This document shows, piece by piece, positions 60,501-64,000 of a stretch of DNA of 64,000 bases. The DNA is from Mesocentrotus franciscanus. Lineage: Eukaryota; Echinodermata; Echinoidea; Camarodonta; Strongylocentrotidae. The translations under genes and the position numbers were made by a program. The number at the start of each line of letters is the position of its first letter. Position 1 is the first letter of the stretch. The notes beneath the pieces are model-generated. The model searched no databases and was not told where the DNA came from. It saw only the letters and a list, made by a program, of their open reading frames with translations. The stretch covers positions 4,040,837 through 4,104,836 of the forward strand of contig CP137675.1 of the NCBI GenBank assembly GCA_037976565.1, written 5' to 3'.

Positions 60501-61844
60501 TCTCCACCCAGGTGAGGTAAATGGGTACCCAGTAGGAAGAAATTCCTTGGTATTCATAAATGCCTTATCATGGTAGCTTGGCTAAAGCCGGGGTAATAAT
60601 ATGATTGCAGGGCCATCAGGAAGAACAGTATAGTATTAATACTGATGAGGCCGCTCTGGGTACATAAGACATATTACTATTATTATCAAGTATGTCATAA
60701 GAGTTTCATGTTCTTTAGATATATGATAGCTTTCTTTAAAATGGATTTGTGCATTACATATAACTTTGTTATCTTTATTTCCTTCTGCAGGAGACAAGTC
60801 ATCCTTTGCACCTCAGTACATGGGTATAGATTTCAGAGGAGAGGCAGTCACGTTCAAGGCAACGACGCAAGGTGTCTTGACGACACTCTCACATTGTATC
60901 GACCTCATGAAGCAGAGGGAAGAACAGTGGCAGAAACGATTAGAAAAGGTTCGTATCTCCACAGAAAGCATCAAGTCTAGAATAATATCTAGAGGTCAGT
61001 CGATAGGTCACTGGACTGTGGATCACATGATTTGCGGTTCGAGTACCAAGATACCAATCTACATTTGCCACTCCAACCAGGTCTTTAATGAGTACCTGGT
61101 AGGATGGGAACGTTAATGTGGTTGGATTTGCATGTGTCTGCTTGTAAAATGGCGCCTGGCCAGAATACTCTCAGAAGGAGCGGAGTGTTTGCACTATCAC
61201 ATGCAGATTAGTCATTGAATCCAATGACATAATGATAATTAATTACAATGTAAAGCGCTTCAAGACATAGTAGTAAGTGCTGTACAATCATGACTATTAT
61301 TATTATTATTATTATTGTTATTGTGATTATTATTATTATTATTATAGATCAATAATAATGATTATTATAGATATGATAAAACAAGTAGTCCAGATTCTTA
61401 ACAAGTTTTATTCTGCTCATTACTTTATTACAACTCTGAATTTTTGCAATTCGCGAATTTTCTTGCCCTGGGAGTGGCATTTTTCCCCAAATTTTCAAAT
61501 GTTTCTGGTTTTACCCAAATGGACAACTACCAAGGAAAATGAGTCACCTTTAGAAGCCTTCCTTACCCAGGCCACCCATTGTGTCCTTTTGGGATATGGT
61601 GGAGTAACTTCATGCTTCCCATTTCTGTTATTTATTGGTTTTCAAAGAAATGTATGATATAGAGAGATTAAAGTTAAGGTATTGTAAATTGTATCAATTT
61701 GACAATCATGTTTAATGCTGCATAATTCTTTGTATCCTTCTATCAATTCAGGAACAAGACAGGAGAAAGAGAGCTGTAGAGGCTTACAAACTGGTCGTTC
61801 AAGAACGTAAGATCCAAGCCAGGATAGGAGGTCCTGACTATGAG
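39267..61844 (+). CDS. CERT1: Ceramide transfer protein, 5' part (partial)
   Basis: Six exons (39267-39590, 45735-45947, 46532-46667, 52014-52127, 60791-60948, 61752-61844) join in phase to 1038 bases, 346 residues, and continue beyond the window. CERT moves ceramide from endoplasmic reticulum to trans-Golgi for sphingomyelin synthesis. Seen here: an acidic leader; PH domain at about 59-143 ([28 protein letters not shown]), which in the family binds Golgi PI4P; the serine motif RHGSMVSL at 159-166, whose first Ser is the protein kinase D target in mammals; [16 protein letters not shown]; a linker with seven His; and [17 protein letters not shown] and ATLSHC-like [11 protein letters not shown]. 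The FFAT motif and ceramide-binding START domain are not in the window. The organisation matches vertebrate CERT, but leader and linker are lineage-specific. Confidence 0.95.
39599..40077. mobile_element. Foldback inverted repeat beside exon 1 donor
   Basis: The left arm 39599-39728 (CTCTCTCAGCTCAGATTAGC ... TTAACAAGTGATCTGAATT) is the near-exact reverse complement of 39958-40077. A spacer of about 230 bp separates them. The left arm begins only 8 bp from the GC donor. No protein is encoded. Confidence 0.85.
40323..40392. repeat. Short hairpin
   Basis: TTGAAGTCCGCTCCGTGTTG pairs with CAACACGGAGCGGAGTTCAA around a 25-base loop containing GCGCATGCGC. It could be a further foldback remnant. Confidence 0.8.
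40428..41707 (+). mobile_element. TTAA-flanked 1.28-kb element
   Basis: The TIR AGTGAAGGTTCATTGA is present at both ends, with TTAA at 40424-40427 and 41708-41711. A full-length relative (1252 bp) lies inverted at 62545-63796. Both share a conserved stretch (here 41120-41435) that can be read as [19 protein letters not shown] and [16 protein letters not shown]. The relative differs by small indels that change the frame, so coding is doubtful. Confidence 0.85.
41974..42480. other. CERT intron 1, unassigned
   Basis: No gene or clear repeat. AT-rich, with a possible LINE-derived piece near 42290-42470. Confidence 0.4.
42481..42605 (+). mobile_element. LINE or SINE 3' tail
   Basis: TTTCTTGTTGAAAATGGAAA then TAAAACCTGAACTTGAACTT: the short tandem TGAACT tail suggests the 3' end of a CR1/L2-type element. 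The family is not certain. Confidence 0.45.
42781..43184. mobile_element. MITE with TIR AGGGTGCGTTTATGCTCA
   Basis: The right end is GTGAGCATAAACGCACCCT. If the element starts at GGGTGCG, a TAA flanks both sides, a three-base duplication like those of PIF/Harbinger elements. Internal shorter inverted segments (GCGATCG/CGATCGT) occur. No coding sequence. Confidence 0.85.
43185..43420 (+). mobile_element. tRNA-derived SINE
   Basis: The tRNA-like head has TCACTAGACTGTGAACC and a B-box-like GGTTTGGTTCCC (about 43217). The body reads GCCACACTTGACCCAGG then CGAGGTAAATGGGTAATGTA. The body is shared with 51488-51700 and 60440-60670. Confidence 0.7.
43690..44031 (+). mobile_element. TTAA-flanked element
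   Basis: It is homologous to 57774-58147 and, inverted, to 21518-21878 (GGTCAGTCAGGAACCCCATG; GATTATCAAGATATTTATGA). TTAA is at 43686-43689 and 44032-44035. The right end seems shortened relative to 57774-58147. Confidence 0.75.
44311..44400 (+). mobile_element. tRNA-like SINE head
   Basis: GATGGTTCAGTGGTAGAGCA fits a Pol III A box and GGGTTCTAATT a B box about 50 bases on. The cloverleaf is degenerate and there is no sign of a functional tRNA. Confidence 0.6.
44401..45582. other. CERT intron 1, rest
   Basis: AT-rich, with no gene. At 45225-45310 an ATT run next to TATAGAGCGC looks like the reversed 3' end of a SINE. Confidence 0.5.
45583..45690 (+). pseudogene. CERT1: Truncated tandem duplicate of CERT exon 2
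   Basis: After its own acceptor (TGTTTTTATCAG) it encodes [20 protein letters not shown], then [14 protein letters not shown], nearly identical to the start of the real exon 2. Homology stops after TGT (45684) and no consensus donor follows. Reading on gives a stop in the next copy. About six base differences in about 100 argue against an assembly duplicate. Confidence 0.8.
45735..45947 (+). CDS. CERT1: CERT exon 2 (PH domain end, serine motif)
   Basis: It lies between TTTTTATCAG and GTCAGT and has 71 codons, phase 0 at both ends. It encodes [20 protein letters not shown], the end of the PH fold, and [18 protein letters not shown], matching the vertebrate serine-repeat motif. Confidence 0.95.
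46532..46667 (+). CDS. CERT1: CERT exon 3
   Basis: After CGTTCTAG it encodes [37 protein letters not shown] and PRNLLEEA; donor [22 protein letters not shown] is strongly conserved in CERT. It begins phase 0 and ends phase 1. Confidence 0.95.
46700..47446. other. Intron 3 start, possible relic repeat
   Basis: GTACTCGAGTAC-like segments near 46743 and 47217-47250 are inverted about 480 bp apart (ACTCGAGTA, ATTCGAGTAC). They suggest an old DNA element. The long minus-strand frame here shows no domain and is probably chance. Confidence 0.4.
47447..48643. mobile_element. DNA element with 24-bp TIR and TA flanks
   Basis: The ends TCAGGCCCAGCGGAGCACCC and, in reverse, TCAGGCGCAGCGGAGCACCC extend four more matching bases. 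TA lies on both sides (47445, 48644). A second long palindrome lies inside (47869-48052), with TTTTAAGGCA units. No transposase frame is visible. Confidence 0.85.
47869..48052. repeat. Long palindrome inside the element
   Basis: GGGACTTTTAGATTTGCACG at the left pairs with its reverse complement at the right. Inner arms GTGGACATCCTTTTAAGGCA match too, and CCTTTTAAGG is itself palindromic. It is likely a nested foldback element. Confidence 0.85.
48650..50355. other. CERT intron 3, unassigned
   Basis: Unique AT-rich sequence. Small G/C-rich relic at 50190-50245 (GGGGCTCAAGCCCCCACCCC). No gene seen. Confidence 0.5.
50356..50575. repeat. Two-copy direct repeat of about 119 bp
   Basis: ATTTCATCCCAGAAGAT, GGGGGTTAGGTTT, CTGGAA and GACCTTGACATTGA recur in order from about 50357 and about 50476. 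Confidence 0.75.
50582..50960. mobile_element. MITE with long TIR (GTCTTCATCAGCTCGAGATT)
   Basis: About 40 bp at the left (to CCAAATAGCCCGCTATT) is matched in reverse at the right. Internal copies of TTCATCAGCTCGAG (about 50652) and CTGATGAAGACGC (about 50872) make a second, inner pair. No coding sequence. Confidence 0.85.
51488..51700 (+). mobile_element. tRNA-derived SINE
   Basis: Head GGTATAGAGGTTCATTTAC, B box GAGGGTTCAAATCTC, body CCACTCTCCACCCAGATG and TAAATGGGTAC, tail CTTCCCTGGGTAATC with an ATT run. Same body as 43185-43420 and 60440-60670. Confidence 0.75.
51701..52013 (+). other. Intron 3 end
   Basis: Short TAGTAG and A-rich repeats up to the acceptor TTCTTGTATAG. No gene. Confidence 0.5.
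52014..52127 (+). CDS. CERT1: CERT exon 4 (acidic, His-rich linker)
   Basis: It encodes (Y)[18 protein letters not shown], seven His, [12 protein letters not shown]; donor GTAAGA. It enters phase 1 and leaves phase 1. It corresponds to the variable linker (DDEDDFPTT region) of vertebrate CERT. The (CAT)n run explains the His tract. Confidence 0.9.
52328..52999. mobile_element. TTAA-flanked MITE, TIR AGGGCAAGTCCACTTC
   Basis: The 672-bp segment has right end GAGTGGACTTGGGCT and TTAA at 52324-52327 and 53000-53003. The inverted similarity extends inward (GAGTAATT; TTTTTGATTGGTTT both ends). It is right after exon 4. No coding sequence. Confidence 0.85.
53331..53713. mobile_element. GTTGAGTTCTGG-type MITE, copy 2
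   Basis: The left end AGATAAAGTTGAGTTCTGG follows TTAA (53327-53330). The right end CCAGAACTCAACCTTCTCT is followed by TTAC. It is the best-preserved of the three members. Confidence 0.85.
53714..55471. other. CERT intron 4, unassigned
   Basis: AT-rich, with C-runs at 54751-54760 and T/G runs near 54895 and 54960. Small inverted CTTGTAATTATCCAACTTG duplication at about 55340-55375. No gene. Confidence 0.5.
55476..56005. mobile_element. TTAA-flanked MITE, second copy of the 5968 family
   Basis: 530 bp, with ends AGATACTATGTCCC and GGGACATAGTACCT and TTAA on both sides (55472, 56006). Similar throughout to 5968-6496. Confidence 0.9.
56006..56927. other. CERT intron 4, unassigned
   Basis: No gene or repeat recognised. 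Confidence 0.5.
56928..57042. mobile_element. Short MITE, TIR CCTGTCTTACAAAGAGTT
   Basis: Related to 37370-37528. The shared inner segment ATAAGAGATAGGAGA and the ends match; about 115 bp. Confidence 0.85.
57043..57773. other. CERT intron 4, unassigned
   Basis: AT-rich unique sequence. No gene seen. Confidence 0.5.
57774..58147 (+). mobile_element. TTAA-flanked MITE
   Basis: 374 bp, ends AGGGATCCGGTAAC and GTTAAACGATCCCT, TTAA at 57770 and 58148. It is the fullest member of the family also at 21518 and 43690. Confidence 0.85.
58427..58822. mobile_element. GTTGAGTTCTGG-type MITE, copy 3
   Basis: It starts AGATAAAGATAGGTTCTGG after TTAA (58423) and ends CCAGAACTCAACCTGCTC. More diverged than the other two members. 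Confidence 0.8.
58823..60439. other. CERT intron 4, unassigned
   Basis: Unique sequence with small GA (60096-60125), TA and C/G runs. A piece at 59680-59930 looks like a LINE 3' end. No gene. Confidence 0.5.
60440..60670 (+). mobile_element. SINE body (headless)
   Basis: GCCACTCTCCACCCAGGTG, AGGTAAATGGGTACC and the tail CCGCTCTGGGTACATAAGAC with an ATT run match 51488-51700. The tRNA-like head is diverged. Confidence 0.7.
60791..60948 (+). CDS. CERT1: CERT exon 5
   Basis: After CCTTCTGCAG it encodes (G)[52 protein letters not shown]. This is a highly conserved CERT block. The donor GTTCGT is weak, but homology and phase 0 fit it. Confidence 0.93.
60960..61350 (+). mobile_element. tRNA-derived SINE
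   Basis: The head contains GTCGATAGGTCACTGGAC and the B box GCGGTTCGAGTAC. The body has CTACATTTGCCACTCC. The tail TAAAGCGCTTCAAGACAT is followed by an ATT run. It begins 12 bases after exon 5. Confidence 0.7.
61351..61751 (+). other. Intron 5, rest
   Basis: AT-rich up to the acceptor TATCAATTCAG. No gene. Confidence 0.5.
61752..61844 (+). CDS. CERT1: CERT exon 6 (last in window)
   Basis: It encodes [20 protein letters not shown] and [11 protein letters not shown]: 31 codons, phase 0 both ends, donor GTAAAT. GGPDYE is conserved and in vertebrates precedes the FFAT motif exon. Its last 26 bases and donor are the first unit of the minisatellite that follows. Confidence 0.92.
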
Positions 61845-62295
61845 GTAAATTAGCTGTACTAATCCCCTTTTAGATGGTATAAGTAAGGTTCTTGTACATA
61901 TAGCGTAGTGAAACCCAGGATAGGGGGTCCTGACTATGAGCTAAATTAGCTGTACTAATTCCCTGGAGATAGTATAAGTAAGGTTCTTGTACATATAGCT
62001 TAGTGAAACCCAGGATAGGGGGTCCTGACTATGAGCTAAATTAGCTGTACTAATTCCCTGGAGATAGTATAAGTAAGGTTCTTGTACATATAGCGTAGTG
62101 AAACCCAGGATAGGGGGTCCTGACTATGAGCTAAATTAGCTGTACTAATTCCCTGGAGATAGTATAAGTAAGGTTCTTGTACATATAGTATAGTGAAACC
62201 CAGGATAGGGGGTCCTGACTTTGAGGTAAATTAGCTATACTTGCCCCATTTGAGTTGGTATAAGTAAGGTTCATGGGCGCTAGTGTAGTTTCGTA
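61819..62295. repeat. CERT1: 95-bp minisatellite made from exon 6 end and donor
   Basis: Five units start at 61819, 61915, 62010, 62105 and 62200, spaced 95-96 bp. Each opens CCAGGATAGG-GGTCCTGACT, the end of exon 6. Unit 1 is the real exon end. In units 2-4 the donor GT is CT; unit 5 keeps GGTAAAT after TTTGA. Middle units are nearly identical. Confidence 0.95.
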
Positions 62296-62427
62296 TCCAT
62301 TTTTTTAGCAGTTTCATATCCAATCTTAGCAAAGGAATTTTAGCCCAATTTTTAACTGATTTTAATCATAATCATATATCGCATTTTCCACCTGAATTTG
62401 GATCACATCTGACATCGGGAATCCTCC

Positions 62428-64000
62428 CTTTAGGGCCTCGATGTCGACGTCGTTGCTCAGTACTGTCTCTACGCTATAGCTCTGCACCTCAAACAGAAGC
62501 TACAGGTATCAGTCAAAAATAATGCAAACTTCTCGTATGGTTAAAGAGAAGGTTCATTGATTTTGAAATTGACTGAATTTGGTATCATTGCAGTCATAAT
62601 ATTACACTGAGTAAAACTATCACATTTGTGTAACTTGTAAATTCGTGCAAAATTTATAAAAGTTGATTAAACTTGACGAAATATCACCCCACTCGAGACC
62701 CCAAAATCATCGTAAGTCAGCTGATTTTTGAGTGACGTAGCAAAATGAACAATGAGTACAATGGCCCGCTCAGCTGAAATGATTGGCGACGGTGCGCGAT
62801 GCAGTTTGCGTGCAATTCACATATGTATTGCATTGACTATTGAGTACCGTACCCATTCATACCCAACGTTGTTTACCTTCATCAAAGTCACCCTGGAAAT
62901 ATCGATATGGATGAAAACATACTTGATTTGAGTTTTGAGGAGATAGAAGAAGGAAGTACCTTTGGTTCTTAATCTTAGCTCTAAGTCTAATCAATTTTAT
63001 AACTCCCAAATACGTCGATATAGCATTCACGTTCAGGTATACCGTATATAGCGTAGGCCCGTCTATGCAGTATCTACGCGTACGTACGTACGTACGTACG
63101 TACGTACAACCTGCCTGCATCCAGCGCAGCTTGCTTGCCAGCATATCACAGCCAGCCGGCCCGGCGCTTGAGCTAGCTGTGAATCACGAACCGGACTGAT
63201 CTAAGTCTTCTCTCGACTTCCACTTTCCCCATTTATCTATCAAAAATCTAAACTAATCGGCGTAATCAGACATTTTCGTAATGAATATCTGGACAAGTAT
63301 ATGTAGATTTGTCGCCTATTTTGCTCCAGAAGAGTCGATCGTTAGGTCAGCATGCAAAATGTCCTAGGCACTCCCAGATCCGACACATACACGCTGAGCT
63401 GCCCTCAGAATATGTGATTATTTTCCTGATTTTTATGCTCAAATATGTGACGGTAAATAACATAAAAATCTAATAGACCTTTGTAGAAAGTATTATTTTT
63501 TCAGTGTATCTCATTCAAAGTGCCTAAAATAAAGGAAATATCACCACTGGCGGTAAATATACAAACAACGTTGACCCAGATTGTAGGTTGTTCATAGTGT
63601 GACATCATTTTATCGCATGTAAATAACGCCGTCATTTCACTTTGTGAGTGGGTTTTGGAAAGGGTATCAAAATTGCATTTAATTTATTCCTCACAATATT
63701 GAGGGCTTAAAAAGTACTTTAGTCATTTTGTTAATGTTCTCAGCAATCTGTAGAGGTGTGATTTGCCTTTTTTCCAAATTTCAATGAACCTTCACTTTAA
63801 ACCATACGAGAAGTTTGCATAATTTTTTACTGATATATTTAAACGTCTTTGGTTTATGGCGTATCGTGCATGCGCGTAATACTATATACCATACAAGAAA
63901 TTGGCTGCATAAATTTGACTGATAGCTTCAGTTTGGGTGCAGAGCGAAAGCGTAGAGACGGTACTGAGTGACGACGTCGACATCGAAGCCCTAAATGGAG
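62428..64000. mobile_element. Foldback element hosting a nested TTAA element
   Basis: The left arm 62428-62544 (AGGGCCTCGATGTCGACGTC ... ACTTCTCGTATGG) is inverted at 63801-64000, where about 60 bp interrupt the arm. The nested 1252-bp element sits at the arm junction. The right end may run past the window. Confidence 0.8.
62545..63796 (-). mobile_element. TTAA-flanked 1.25-kb element, inverted
   Basis: It is the reverse-orientation relative of 40428-41707, with TIR AGAGAAGGTTCATTGA / AGTGAAGGTTCATTGA and TTAA at 62541 and 63797. It contains an ACGT microsatellite (about 63073-63106) not in the other copy. Confidence 0.9.

Noticed and set aside
62434..62511. Possible next CERT exon (frame over GLDVDVVAQYCLYA)
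   Set aside because: The sequence is an arm of an inverted repeat at 63920-64000 and does not match CERT.

Overview
This is animal nuclear DNA. It has split genes with GT-AG introns, AT-rich intergenic sequence, many GA, CT and ATT microsatellites, tRNA-derived SINEs, LINE fragments and dozens of miniature inverted-repeat elements. A head-to-tail pair of Death-NACHT-LRR receptor genes beside a conserved ceramide-transfer gene fits an echinoderm, most likely a sea urchin, where NLR genes are greatly expanded. The species assignment is an inference.

Layout. Positions 1-1660 hold a G-rich minisatellite and unassigned sequence. Positions 1665-20372 (unit A) and 20400-34950 (unit B) are two tandem copies of one segment, each carrying one NLR gene with the same six coding exons on the + strand. 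Copy B (23032-32530) is intact: the splice phases agree at every junction and give a 1317-residue protein (Death domain, NACHT NTPase, LRR-like region, short acidic tail). Copy A (4318-16330) keeps every splice site. Its Death-domain exon, however, is split by a remnant of an LTR retrotransposon, and its NACHT/LRR exon has a one-base deletion, so it reads as a young pseudogene. The copies differ little in the NACHT part and much more in the middle of the LRR part.

Positions 34880-39240 are intergenic: the same G-rich minisatellite, a GC-rich tandem array, polypyrimidine tracts, a LINE endonuclease fragment and a long ATT microsatellite. From 39267 to the right edge lies the 5' part of a ceramide transfer protein gene (CERT1/COL4A3BP orthologue), + strand. 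Six exons encode 346 residues: an acidic leader, the PH domain, the phosphorylated serine motif, a linker and the start of the middle region. The FFAT motif and START domain must lie beyond the window. Its introns are packed with mobile elements.

Most notable points: a GC-AG first intron in the CERT gene; a tandem, truncated duplicate of the PH-domain exon; a 95-bp minisatellite built from the end of a CERT exon and its splice donor; and many TTAA-flanked inverted-repeat elements. For four of these the other NLR unit preserves the empty insertion site, so the TTAA duplication can be read directly. I found no unmistakably new biochemical system.
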